Source of the DNA: Dactylosporangium fulvum | GTDB taxonomy: Bacteria; Actinomycetota; Actinomycetes; Mycobacteriales; Micromonosporaceae | Reading direction: 5' to 3' | Length of the DNA stretch: 64,000 bases | NCBI RefSeq assembly: GCF_025137375.1 | Contig: NZ_CP073720.1 | Coordinates: 892,501 to 956,500 of the forward strand | In this document: in pieces, positions 50,918 through 61,468 of the stretch | Numbering within the stretch: position 1 is the stretch's first letter | Layout: every line of letters starts with the position of its first letter | Translations under genes and position numbers: made by a program | Notes under the pieces: model-generated | The model's database searches: none | Seen by the model: only the letters and a program-made list of their open reading frames with translations | Told to the model about the DNA's origin: nothing

Positions 50918-51778
50918 ATGTTTCGGCTGGGCAGCAGGCAGTTCGCGGACGGCGACTATGCGGTGATGGCGATCGTGAACCGGACACCGGACTCGTTCTT
51001 CGACCGGGGCGCCACGTTCGCGGAGGACGCCGCGCTGCGGGCGGTCGAGAACGCGGTCGCCGACGGCGCGGACATCATCGACATCGGCGGCGTGAAGGCC
51101 GGCCCGGGCAACACGGTCGACGCGGCCGAGGAACTGCGCCGGACGCTGCCGACGGTGCAGGCGGTCCGGCGGCGCTTCCCCGACGTGGTCATCTCGATCG
51201 ACACCTGGCGGGCCGAGGTGGCCCGGGAGGTCATCGCGGCGGGCGCCGACCTGATCAACGACACCTGGGCCGGCGCCGATCCGGCCCTGGCCGAGGTGGC
51301 CGCCGAGACCGGCGCGGGACTGGTGTGTTCCCACGCGGGCGGGCTGACCCCGCGCACCCGTCCCCACCGGGTCGCGTTCCAGGATCCGGTCGAAGATGTC
51401 GTACGGACCGTGACGTCCCTGGCGGAACGTGCCGTCGCCCTGGGCGTGCGTCGTGACGGCATCCTCATCGACCCGGCGCACGACTTCGGCAAGAACACCC
51501 GCCACTCGCTGGCCATCACCAACCGCCTGGGGGAGTTGACCGCGACCGGCTGGCCCGTGCTGGTCGCGCTGTCGAACAAGGACTTCATCGGCGAGGCCCT
51601 CGACCTGCCGGTCGGTGAGCGGCTGGAAGGCACGCTCGCGGCGACCGCGGTGTCGGCGTGGCTGGGTGCCCGGGTGTTCCGCGCGCACCAGGTGAAGGAG
51701 ACCCGCCGGGCCCTCGACACGGTGGCCGCGATCCGGGGCGATCGCCAGCCCGCGGTGTCCCGCCGCGGCCTGGCCTGA
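50918..51778 (+). CDS. folP2: Dihydropteroate synthase-like protein FolP2
   Basis: A 286-residue TIM barrel of the DHPS family. Conserved loops are IVNRTPDSFFDRG, ADIIDIGG, SIDTWRAEVA, INDTWAG, GILIDPAHDFGKN and SNKDFIGE. The mycobacterial FolP2 paralogue has been reported not to make dihydropteroate, so the reaction here is uncertain, though the phosphate- and pterin-binding loops look intact. GGAGG lies 9 nt before the ATG. It diverges from the DivIVA-like gene. Confidence 0.88.
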   Translation: MFRLGSRQFADGDYAVMAIVNRTPDSFFDRGATFAEDAALRAVENAVADGADIIDIGGVKAGPGNTVDAAEELRRTLPTVQAVRRRFPDVVISIDTWRAEVAREVIAAGADLINDTWAGADPALAEVAAETGAGLVCSHAGGLTPRTRPHRVAFQDPVEDVVRTVTSLAERAVALGVRRDGILIDPAHDFGKNTRHSLAITNRLGELTATGWPVLVALSNKDFIGEALDLPVGERLEGTLAATAVSAWLGARVFRAHQVKETRRALDTVAAIRGDRQPAVSRRGLA

Positions 51779-51814
51779 GCGCCGCGGCCGGCATCGTCCG
51801 GGGTCGACGTCGGT

Positions 51815-51832
51815 GCCATTGCCGCGAATGGC
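51815..51832. terminator. Weak hairpin between folP2 and nuoA
   Basis: GCCATT (51815-51820) pairs with AATGGC (51827-51832) over a 6-nt loop, between convergent stops. Confidence 0.35.
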
Positions 51833-51835
51833 GGC

Positions 51836-52225
51836 CTACGTCCACCTCAGGATGTTCTTGCGCCACGCGTAGAGAATGCCGAGCGCGAGCACGGCGACGA
51901 AGATCGCCATCTCGATGACGACCGCCGCGCCGTATTCCGGCCGGTCGAACACCATTGCCCAGGGGAAAAGGAAAACACTCTCAACCGCAAACAGTGCGTA
52001 CAAATAGGCATACACGTAGTAGCGGATCTGTGCCTGTGCCCAGTCTCCGCCGACCGGGTCGAGCCCGCACTCATACGTGTCGTACTTGCCGCTCTGGGTG
52101 GCGATGCTGTCGGCTGTTCGGCGTGGACCCAGCACCCGGTTGGCTGCGAACGCGACGACGAACACCGCGGCTCCCACCAGAAGCAGGAGGCCGAGCGTCG
52201 CATAACCGCCCAGATATCCACTCAC
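51836..52225 (-). CDS. nuoA: Isolated NADH-quinone oxidoreductase subunit A
   Basis: A 129-residue three-TM membrane subunit of complex I. Typical features are the loop KYDTYECGLDPVG with the conserved cysteine, and FAVESVFLFPWAMVF in TM2. It stands alone: no nuoB or other nuo gene is nearby. The GTG at 52225 follows a TACGGT -10 box by 7 nt. It could be a second copy of nuoA, a remnant of a split nuo operon, or a part of a reduced complex. Gene order elsewhere in the genome would decide. Confidence 0.92.
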   Translation of the reverse strand: MSGYLGGYATLGLLLLVGAAVFVVAFAANRVLGPRRTADSIATQSGKYDTYECGLDPVGGDWAQAQIRYYVYAYLYALFAVESVFLFPWAMVFDRPEYGAAVVIEMAIFVAVLALGILYAWRKNILRWT

Positions 52226-52232
52226 AATACGT

Positions 52233-52238
52233 ACCGTA
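52233..52238 (-). promoter_or_regulatory. -10 box TACGGT for nuoA
   Basis: TACGGT on the minus strand is 7 nt from the GTG at 52225. Confidence 0.55.
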
Positions 52239-52360
52239 CACGCGTCATCACGATCTCCGACATGCCGAAAATCTGAACTCTCTAGATAATGGGCTTTCTT
52301 GCCGGAGTGCAACGAAGTGCCCCGGCCGTCACTGAGACGAGACCAGAAGGACACCCCCTT

Positions 52361-53809
52361 ATGGAAGCACCCGCGGGCCACCGCACCCGGTGGCGGCTGC
52401 GTGCCGGCTCCCTCGTCGTCCTGGCAACCGTCTGCTCCCTGGTCTTCGTCGCTCCGGCGCACGCGGAACCGGGAGCGGGCGAGTCGAGCTCGCCACCGGC
52501 GGAGGTCCCGACGTCGGATCCACCGGTGACCGAAGAGCCCACCACCCAGGCGCCCACGTCGGATGCCCCGACCTCCCAACCGGCCACCCAGGCGCCGCCA
52601 TCGCCGGTGGTCGTCCACGCCTTCAAGATGTACGTCAGCGACGTCGAGGTCGGCGACGCCTACTGGCAGGGCGACGGCGCGGCCGAGATGGTCATCGCGG
52701 TGCAGAACGTCGGCAGCAACGTCGGCGACGACATCATCACCGGCTACTACGTCTTCCCCGGCGGGACCCAGGCCACCGGGGCGTACGGCACCGACGGCTG
52801 CCAGGTGAACAACGGTGCGCTGAGCTTCCGCTGCAGCCTCGGCGAGCGCAAGATCGGCAGGGTCGTCGTCAAGGTCAACGTCGACCCGGGTGCCTGGAAG
52901 CTGGCGGGCAGCGGCTCCGTGACCGCCGCCGTCGCCGGTGCCCCGGCCAAGACCCGCAGCTTCGCGATCGTCTTCAAGAGCCAGCCGCCGACGCCGGGCA
53001 TCGCGCTGTCCGCCTCCCAGCCGCAACTGCCCGCCGTGGCCACCCCGCAGGCCCAGACCGCCCAGCTGCAGGTCAAGCTCCGCAACACCGGCGCAGCCAA
53101 GGGCTCCGGCGCCGTCGAGCTGGTCACCCCGTCCGGCGTCGACCTCACCTCGTTCCCGTCCGTCTGCCGCACCCGCCGCAAGCTCGAGAACAACCGCTAC
53201 CGCTGCGAGTTCGGCGAGGTCGCGGCCGGCAAGGAGATCACGGCCGGGTTCGGCCTGTCGGTCAGCGCCGAAGCCCGGGAGGAGCTGCCACTGACCGGTG
53301 CCGTCCACGGCTACCTGGCCCCGATCGGCCAGGACACGATCGAGACGCGCGCCAACTACCGGATCAGCGCGCCGCCGGTCGCCGGCGAGTCGCCGCTGCC
53401 CACCGACGTGCCCGCGTCGCCGCTGGTCGCTCCCGCCGCGGCCGGCGGGAAAGCGGACGCCGGCGACGGCGGCTCGGGCGGCGACCTGCTCTCCGGCGTC
53501 CGACTGTCCAGCGCGCCGGTTCTCGGCGGCATCATCGGGCTGGTCGCGCTGCTGGGCTTCCTGGTCGTGTTCTCGCTGCGCCGGCGCATGCGCGACGACC
53601 GCGACGAGCTGGCCGCCGACGAGGTCGAGGACGTGGTGCTCGTGCCCGCGGGCGGTATAGGAGAGGACCGCACCCCGCTGTTGGCGCCGCGGTCGCCGGT
53701 CCCGCGCGCGCTCACCCTGCCACGCCTGCCGTCGGGCCCGATCGCCGGCTCGGGGTTCCGGTCCCGTGACGAGTCCCGTGACGATGGCCGCGACGGTTCC
53801 GAAGACTAG
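52361..53809 (+). CDS. Secreted type I membrane protein with CARDB-like domains
   Basis: A 482-residue exported protein. A signal peptide (cleavage near PAHA, residue 35) precedes a Ser/Pro/Thr-rich spacer and two beta-sandwich domains (about 82-210 and 215-350). These resemble DUF11/CARDB-type surface adhesin modules, then a second linker, a TM helix (about 385-405) and a cytoplasmic RRRMRDDRDE-rich tail follow. I do not recognise a catalytic motif; a cell-surface or envelope role is inferred. AAGGA lies about 8 nt before the ATG. Confidence 0.75.
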   Translation: MEAPAGHRTRWRLRAGSLVVLATVCSLVFVAPAHAEPGAGESSSPPAEVPTSDPPVTEEPTTQAPTSDAPTSQPATQAPPSPVVVHAFKMYVSDVEVGDAYWQGDGAAEMVIAVQNVGSNVGDDIITGYYVFPGGTQATGAYGTDGCQVNNGALSFRCSLGERKIGRVVVKVNVDPGAWKLAGSGSVTAAVAGAPAKTRSFAIVFKSQPPTPGIALSASQPQLPAVATPQAQTAQLQVKLRNTGAAKGSGAVELVTPSGVDLTSFPSVCRTRRKLENNRYRCEFGEVAAGKEITAGFGLSVSAEAREELPLTGAVHGYLAPIGQDTIETRANYRISAPPVAGESPLPTDVPASPLVAPAAAGGKADAGDGGSGGDLLSGVRLSSAPVLGGIIGLVALLGFLVVFSLRRRMRDDRDELAADEVEDVVLVPAGGIGEDRTPLLAPRSPVPRALTLPRLPSGPIAGSGFRSRDESRDDGRDGSED

Positions 53810-53819
53810 GGATGTGTCC

Positions 53820-53852
53820 GAAAGGGCGGCCGGTTCGCCCGGTCGCCCTTTG
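53820..53852 (+). terminator. Terminator after the surface protein gene
   Basis: AAAGGGCG (53821-53828) pairs with CGCCCTTT (53844-53851), with CCGG/CCGG pairing inside. The 3' arm ends in TTT. Confidence 0.65.
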
Positions 53853-54047
53853 ACACTCGCCCGTCCGCCCGAAATATGCTGATGGGCGACCCGTGCACCT
53901 TGCCGGCGACGATGCGGTGAGCGAAGCAGCGGGATCTGCCCCACATCAGAGACCTGTGTCGCAGGCGACAGGCCCCGGCCGACGTACCCTCTGGATGTAG
54001 GTAAGCTCCACCCCCGCCCCGCCGGTTCAACAGGGAGGTCAGCTCAC

Positions 54048-55887
<1,840 letters not shown>

Positions 55888-55895
<8 letters not shown>

Positions 55896-56925
55896 CACCC
55901 CTGTCGCGCTGAAGCTGACGGCCAAGGACTTCAAGTCCGACCAGGAGGTCCGCTGGTGCCCCGGCTGCGGGGACTACGCGATCCTGGCCGCCGTCCAGTC
56001 CTTCATGCCCGAACTCAACATCCCGCGTGAACGGATCGTCTTCGTCTCCGGGATCGGCTGCTCCTCGCGGTTCCCGTACTACATGAACACCTACGGCATG
56101 CACTCGATCCACGGCCGCGCGCCGGCGATCGCGAGCGGCCTGTCGGTGTCCCGCCCCGACCTGTCGGTCTGGGTCGTCACCGGCGACGGCGACGCGCTGT
56201 CCATCGGTGGCAACCACCTGATCCACGCCCTGCGCCGCAACGTCAACCTGAAGATCCTGCTGTTCAACAACAGGATCTACGGCCTGACCAAGGGGCAGTA
56301 TTCGCCGACCTCGGAGATCGGCAAGATCACGAAGTCGACGCCGGCCGGCTCGGCCGACTCGCCCTTCAACCCGATCTCGCTGGCGCTGGGCGCCGAGGCC
56401 AGCTTCGTGGCCCGGACCATCGACTCCGACCGCAAGCACCTGCAGTCGGTGCTGCGTGCCGCCGCCGAGCACCGCGGCTCGGCCTTCGTCGAGATCTACC
56501 AGAACTGCAACATCTTCAACGACGGCGCCTTCGAGGTCCTGAAGGACGCGGGCACCCGCGACGACTACATCATCCGGCTCGAGCACGGCCAGCCGATCAC
56601 GTTCGGCAAGGACGGCGAGTGGGCGGTCACCCACCCGCCGGGCGGCTTCGGCCTCTCGGTGGTGCCGACGGCATCGGTGAGCCCGGACGAGATCGTGGTG
56701 CACGACCAGACGGTTTCCGAGCCGGCGTATGCGTTCGCCCTGTCCCGCCTGCCCGGCCTCGACCTGCGCAACACCCCGATCGGCGTGTTCCGCTCGGTCG
56801 ACCGCCCCGCCTACGACGACCTGGTCCGCGAGCAGCTCGAGACCGCGAAGTCCAAGGCGAAGGGCACCCCGGAGGAAGAACTCGGCGCGCTGCTCACCAG
56901 CGGCGACACCTGGACGATCCTCTAG
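55888..56925 (+). CDS. korB: 2-oxoglutarate:ferredoxin oxidoreductase, beta subunit
   Basis: A 345-residue TPP-binding subunit with CPGCGDY for the iron-sulfur/TPP region and GDGDALSIGGNHLIHA plus NNRIYGLTKGQYSPT as the TPP motif (GDG...NN). It partners KorA to form an alpha2beta2-like enzyme. Translation is coupled by an 8-bp overlap. A hairpin terminator follows. Confidence 0.96.
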
Positions 56926-56992
56926 CCAACTCACCGGCCGCGCGGCCCGACCCGCATCACCGGGAAGGCCGCGCGCGCCCCGCTTATGCGCC

Positions 56993-57025
56993 GAACCGGC
57001 CCTGGGCACAGCCTGGGGCCGGTTC
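56993..57025 (+). terminator. Terminator after korB
   Basis: GAACCGGCCC (56993-57002) pairs with GGGCCGGTTC (57016-57025). Inside it, GGC pairs with GCC. A second hairpin (GCGCGGCC 56940-56947 with GGCCGCGC 56967-56974) lies just before it. Confidence 0.75.
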
Positions 57026-57040
57026 AGTCTGCAATGACCA

Positions 57041-57870
57041 TCGCGCCGGCTCGGCTCGGCCTGGCTCGGCTCGGCCTGGTCCGGCCTGGTCCGGCCTGGT
57101 CCGGCTCGGTCCGGCTCGGCTCGGCCTCACGGGCTGGTCCCGGCTTACGGGCTGGCCCCGGTGGCCCTTGTGGCCCGGCGGCTCCAGGTGGCCGGTCGGG
57201 TTGGTGCGGTGACTGGCCTGGTGGCCTCATTGGCTGCCCCGTACCGGCACGGTGGCCTTCATGGGCGTCGGGCTGGCTCGGCGGAATAGGTCGGTCGGGC
57301 TGGCGTGGTGGCCTCACAGGCCGGTCTGGTTGGTGCGGTGGTCGGGCCTGGTTGGCCTCACCGGCCAACTCTGCTGGCGCAGAGGTCGGCCTGGTGGTCT
57401 TGCGGGCCGACTCTGCTGGCGCGGTGGCCTTCACGGGCGCCGGGCTGGCACGGGTGGCCTTGCTAGCCGGTTGGACAGGCGCGGTGGCCAGTCTGGTGGC
57501 CCTCCTGGCCGACCCCGCCGGCGCGGCGCCCTCACTGGCCGGCGCACCCTGTCCGGCCACCCAGCGCTTCGCTGGTCAGCTCATCCCAAATGGCCACCCC
57601 GACGCTTCGGCGACCCCGCTCGGCCCTCATGCGGCCATGCCGGCGCTCGCCGGCCCAGTCCGGCCCCTTGCGGTCTCGCCGACCGGCTCGGCCCTCATGC
57701 GGCCACGCCGGCGACTCGGCGGCCGGTCCGGTCCCATGCGGCCTCGCCGGTCAGCTCGGCGACTCGCCGGCCGGTCCGGTCCGTGCGGCCATCCGGCCGG
57801 CGACTCGCAAGGCTGGCTCACCGTCAAGCGGCCACGCCGCCGCCTGAAGGGGGCGCCGATCGCACGGTCG
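57041..57870. repeat. Repeat-rich GC region, no supported gene
   Basis: About 830 bp of imperfect tandem repeats. CCGGCCTGGT-like 10-mers recur at 57071-57120. CTCTGCTGGCGC occurs at 57369-57380 and 57411-57422, 42 bp apart. A 20-mer GCTCGGCCCTCATGCGGCCA is repeated exactly at 57618-57637 and 57686-57705. Two copies around 57713 and 57761 share GGCCGGTCCGGTCC 48 bp apart. Open frames across it are low-complexity Pro/Gly/Arg or Ala, without homology or a ribosome-binding site. I treat it as non-coding minisatellite-like DNA. Confidence 0.7.
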
Positions 57871-57887
57871 ACCCCGCTGCGGGTGGC

Positions 57888-59369
57888 CTACGCGGACGCG
57901 GACTCCAGCCAGCGGGTCAGCATCCGCACGCCCCAGCCGGTCGCGCCCTTCGTCAGTTCGCCGTCTGCCGAATCGGCCCAGGCGGGTGACGACATGTCGA
58001 AGTGGACCCAGTTGTTGCGCAAGGTGCCGGTGAACTCGCGCAGGTACAGGGCCGCCAGCAGGGAGCCGGCGCCGATGTCGGTCGAGTTGACCAGGTCGGC
58101 GATGTCGCCGTCCAACTCTTTGGCGTAGTCGTCGAGCAGCGGCATCCGCCAGACCGCCTCACCCGCGGCCGCCGCCGCGTCGGTGAACTCGTCGGCCAGG
58201 GTGTCGCTGTGGCTGTACATCGCCGCGGTGCGCTTGCCCAGGGCCACACCCTGCGCGCCGGTCAGTGTGGCCAGGTCGACGATGACGTCCGGCCGGAGCC
58301 GCCGCACCGCGTAGGCCATCGCGTCGCCCAGCACCAGCCGCCCTTCGGCGTCGGTGTTGAGCACCTCGCTCGTGATGCCGCCATAGTGCTGGATCACGTC
58401 ACCGGGGCGCATCGCGTCGGCGCCGATCGCGTTCTCGGCCAGCGGCGCCAGGGTGGTGATCCGCAGTGGGAGCCGCATCGCGGCCGCGGCCAGGGTCGCA
58501 CCGACCACCGCGGCCGCCCCGCCCATGTCCTTGCGCATGAGCTTCATCCCGGACAGCGGCTTGATGCAGACGCCGCCGGTGTCGAACGTGATGCCCTTGC
58601 CGATCAGCACGACGTGCCGCCGTGCCCCCCGCGGGCGCCAGGACATCTCGACCAGCCGCGGCCCGCGCGTCGAGCCCCGCCCGACCGCCAGGATCGCGTT
58701 GAAGCCCTGCTCGGCGAGGGCTGCCGGGTCGCGGACCGACACCGTCAGCTGCGGCACCCCGGAGGCGGCCTTCTCGACCCGCCTCGCCAACCACGCCGGG
58801 GTCTTCCGGTCACCGGGTGTGTTGGTCAGGTCCCGGGCCAGCATCGTCGACACCGCGACCGCCCTGGCCCGCTCCAGGGCCTCGGCGTGCTCCTCGGAGG
58901 CGTCCAGCACCACCGTGACACGCCGAAGCTCGGCTGGTGACGAGGTCGACAGCTCGTAGCGGTACGACGCCAGCCACAGCCCCTCCGCCAGACCACGCAC
59001 AGCGGCGGGCGGCAACTCAGCTGGTACCACCACGATCAAGGCCGGCTCGGAACGCGCCGACTTGGCGAGTGCCGCCCCCGCCGAGCGCCAGCCGGCCTCG
59101 TCGCCGTCGCCGATCCCCACGAACAGCAGCCGCGACGGCTGCCGGCCGGGGCGGGGCAGCCTGTGCACGGAGCCGGCCGACCCGGAGTGCTCGACGTCCT
59201 CCAGGAACGCCGTGCACTCGTCCAGGTCGGCCGGGCCGAACCGGAGCTTCGGAACCGAGCCGAGCAGCGAGACCGCCGTGGAGGGCTCGCCGGACGGCAC
59301 GACGACAGCCACCGCGGCGGAGGCGCTACGGGCTGCGGCGAACCTGATGTCCAGCAAGGAAACCCCCAT
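57888..59369 (-). CDS. pepA: Leucyl aminopeptidase (M17)
   Basis: A 493-residue hexameric aminopeptidase that removes N-terminal residues, with two metal ions. The C-terminal catalytic domain has KGITFDTGGVCIKP (metal and base lysine), KDMGGAAAV, NTDAEGRLVL and the conserved ATLTGAQ. The N-terminal domain is variable. The ATG at 59369 (MGVSLLDIRF) is preferred over longer readings. DUF3117 lies 63 bp upstream on the same strand. Confidence 0.94.
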   Translation of the reverse strand: MGVSLLDIRFAAARSASAAVAVVVPSGEPSTAVSLLGSVPKLRFGPADLDECTAFLEDVEHSGSAGSVHRLPRPGRQPSRLLFVGIGDGDEAGWRSAGAALAKSARSEPALIVVVPAELPPAAVRGLAEGLWLASYRYELSTSSPAELRRVTVVLDASEEHAEALERARAVAVSTMLARDLTNTPGDRKTPAWLARRVEKAASGVPQLTVSVRDPAALAEQGFNAILAVGRGSTRGPRLVEMSWRPRGARRHVVLIGKGITFDTGGVCIKPLSGMKLMRKDMGGAAAVVGATLAAAAMRLPLRITTLAPLAENAIGADAMRPGDVIQHYGGITSEVLNTDAEGRLVLGDAMAYAVRRLRPDVIVDLATLTGAQGVALGKRTAAMYSHSDTLADEFTDAAAAAGEAVWRMPLLDDYAKELDGDIADLVNSTDIGAGSLLAALYLREFTGTLRNNWVHFDMSSPAWADSADGELTKGATGWGVRMLTRWLESASA

Positions 59370-59432
59370 TGCAGAGCGCACACTGAAGGGAGCGACCACC
59401 GGGGCCACTCCGACACACCTCAAGTGGAAGAC

Positions 59433-59600
59433 TCAGCCGGTGGCGGTCTTCAACGCCTCACTGAGCTCGTTGGCCTCATCCTTGGTCATCTCGACGACAA
59501 GCCGCCCACCACCCTCAAGCGGGACCCGCATGACGATGCCGCGGCCCTCCTTGGTGACCTCCAGCGGACCGTCGCCCGTCCGCGGCTTCATGGCCGCCAT
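59433..59600 (-). CDS. DUF3117 small protein, 55 residues
   Basis: Reads MAAMKPRTGDGPLEVTKEGR at the N-terminus, then GIVMRVPLEGGGRLVVEMT and a final helix ending ALKTATG. It matches the conserved actinobacterial DUF3117 family, whose function is unknown. AAGGGAGA lies about 6 nt upstream of the ATG. The protein is short and acidic/basic balanced, with no TM. Confidence 0.92.
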   Translation of the reverse strand: MAAMKPRTGDGPLEVTKEGRGIVMRVPLEGGGRLVVEMTKDEANELSEALKTATG

Positions 59601-59821
59601 GTTGTCTCCCTTCGCTTCCTGATGTCCCAGACATCAGGTGGCACAGCCGTCCCCGCATGCGCGCGCGCCTGCTCACGGGGCCCGACCAAGACCCGTTGGC
59701 TCCGTGACGAACGCACCAACCGATGATTTTCCCTGATGATGGCCCCAAGACCCAAACCGGGACGCGAACCTTGTGACAATTCCTGGCGGGAAATGCCGGT
59801 CAACTGTCACAATAAGCGGCC

Positions 59822-60613
59822 ATGCAGGCCCGGTCCGCCCTCTTCGACCTCTATGGCGACCACCTTCGCCCACGCGGTGGGCGGGCCGCCGTCGCGGCTC
59901 TCGTGCGCCTGCTCGCTCCCCTCGGCATCGCCGCCCCGGCCGTGCGCACTGCGGTGTCGCGGATGGTCCGGCAAGGCTGGCTTCACCCTCTACGCTTACC
60001 GACCGGTCCCGGCTACGGCATCACCCCGAAGGCGGCACGGCGCCTGGACGCGGCCGGTGCCCGCATCTACCGCACCGGCAACGAGCACGGATGGGACGGG
60101 CACTTCGATCTCATCATGCTCGAACCGCCGCAGCACCGTGGCGCGCGGGCGAGACTTGTCGCGAATCTCGGATTTCTTGGCTACGGCTCGATCGATGGCT
60201 TGACCTGGATCGCCCCACGTCCGGGTGAAGGGGTGGACACGCTGCTCACCGAGGCCGGTGTCCGGTTCGACCGGTTCCGCGCCGCCCACGTCGGCGGCAC
60301 GGCCGGCGCCGCCGGGTTGGTCGAGCGCGCCTGGGACCTGACCGCCATCGCCGCCGCCTACTACGAGTTCGTCGATCGGCTCACCCCGCTGGTCGCGAGC
60401 GTCGGGCCGGGCACGTCCGACGAGCAGGCCTACGCGGTGCGGTTCACGCTCGTCCATGCCTGGCGGGCGTTCCTGTTCCGCGATCCGCAACTGCCCGCCG
60501 ACCTGCTGCCGGAGAACTGGGCGGGTATCACGGCCGCGGCCTTCTTCGACCGGCATGCCAGTCGCCTCCGCCCGGCCGCCGACCGATACGTTGACCATTG
60601 CCTGAGTGTGTGA
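59822..60613 (+). CDS. PaaX-family transcriptional regulator
   Basis: A 263-residue GntR/PaaX-like repressor. The N-terminal winged helix (ALFDLYGDHLRPRGGRAAVAALVRLL..IAAPAVRTAVSRMVRQGWL) precedes the PaaX dimerisation/ligand domain. PaaX represses phenylacetate degradation and binds phenylacetyl-CoA. Only one paa-like gene follows here (enoyl-CoA hydratase), 15 bp downstream, so the target pathway is uncertain. Confidence 0.87.
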   Translation: MQARSALFDLYGDHLRPRGGRAAVAALVRLLAPLGIAAPAVRTAVSRMVRQGWLHPLRLPTGPGYGITPKAARRLDAAGARIYRTGNEHGWDGHFDLIMLEPPQHRGARARLVANLGFLGYGSIDGLTWIAPRPGEGVDTLLTEAGVRFDRFRAAHVGGTAGAAGLVERAWDLTAIAAAYYEFVDRLTPLVASVGPGTSDEQAYAVRFTLVHAWRAFLFRDPQLPADLLPENWAGITAAAFFDRHASRLRPAADRYVDHCLSV

Positions 60614-60628
60614 GAAGGGGTACCTGCC

Positions 60629-61423
60629 ATGACCGACGTGCTGCTCGTCGACCGTTCCGACACCGGCGTCGCCACGCTGACGCTCAACCGCCCGGACGCC
60701 CTCAACGCGCTCGACATCGCGTTGAAGGTGGCGCTGCGGGAATCGTTGGAAGAGCTTTCCAACGATGCATCGGTGCGGGCTGTGGTCCTCACCGGCGCCG
60801 GACGCGCGTTCTGCGTCGGGCAGGACCTGCGTGAGCACGTCGCCTCGCTGGAGTCCGGTGAGGGCTCGTCGCTGTCGACCGTGACCGAGCACTACAACCC
60901 GGTCGCCGAGCTGATCGCGGGCATGCCCAAGCCGGTCGTCGCCGCCGTGCGCGGGATGGCGGCGGGCGCCGGCGCGTCGCTCGCGTTGCTGGCCGACCTC
61001 CGCGTCGGCGGCCCGAAGACCGGGTTCCTTATGGCATTCGCGAACGTCGGCCTGGCCGGCGACACCGGCGTCTCGTGGGCACTGCCCCGCCTCGTCGGCC
61101 ACGCCAAGGCGACCGAGTTGCTCCTGCTGGCCGAGCCGGTCGACTCGGCGACGGCGCACCGGCTGGGCATGCTCTCCCGGCTCGTGGACGACGACGAGCA
61201 GGTGCTGCCGGCCGCGCTGGAGCTGGCCGAGCGGCTCGCCGCCGGCCCCACCGTCGCATACGGCCAGATCAAGCGCGAGCTCGTCGCCGGCGCTGCCGGG
61301 TTGCTGGCCGACGCGCTGCGGGTCGAGGCGGAGGCGCAGGCGGTATGCGGCCGCACCGACGACCACCACAATGCGACCGCCGCATTCGTGCGCAAGGAGA
61401 AGGCGACCTTCAAGGGAGCCTGA
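60629..61423 (+). CDS. Enoyl-CoA hydratase/isomerase (PaaG-like)
   Basis: A 264-residue crotonase-fold enzyme. The CoA pocket (TLNRPDALNALDIAL), the oxyanion-hole segment GAGRAFCVGQDL and the region AAVRGMAAGAGASLALLADLRVGG are present. PaaG isomerises the ring-opened epoxide intermediate in phenylacetate catabolism; by position beside PaaX this gene is the best candidate. GAAGGGG lies 8 nt before the ATG. Confidence 0.9.
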   Translation: MTDVLLVDRSDTGVATLTLNRPDALNALDIALKVALRESLEELSNDASVRAVVLTGAGRAFCVGQDLREHVASLESGEGSSLSTVTEHYNPVAELIAGMPKPVVAAVRGMAAGAGASLALLADLRVGGPKTGFLMAFANVGLAGDTGVSWALPRLVGHAKATELLLLAEPVDSATAHRLGMLSRLVDDDEQVLPAALELAERLAAGPTVAYGQIKRELVAGAAGLLADALRVEAEAQAVCGRTDDHHNATAAFVRKEKATFKGA

Positions 61424-61456
61424 ACCGCGCTTTACATCACCCGAACACTTCGGGCC

Positions 61457-61462
61457 TAGCGT
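61457..61462 (+). promoter_or_regulatory. -10 box TAGCGT for the DUF1800 gene
   Basis: TAGCGT ends 6 nt before the ATG at 61469. Confidence 0.55.
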
Positions 61463-61468
61463 GGGCGC

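Noticed and set aside
57024-57560. Proline-rich open frame (178 codons, minus strand) in the repeat region
   Set aside because: Low-complexity, generated by repeats, no Shine-Dalgarno or -10 box, no recognisable domain.
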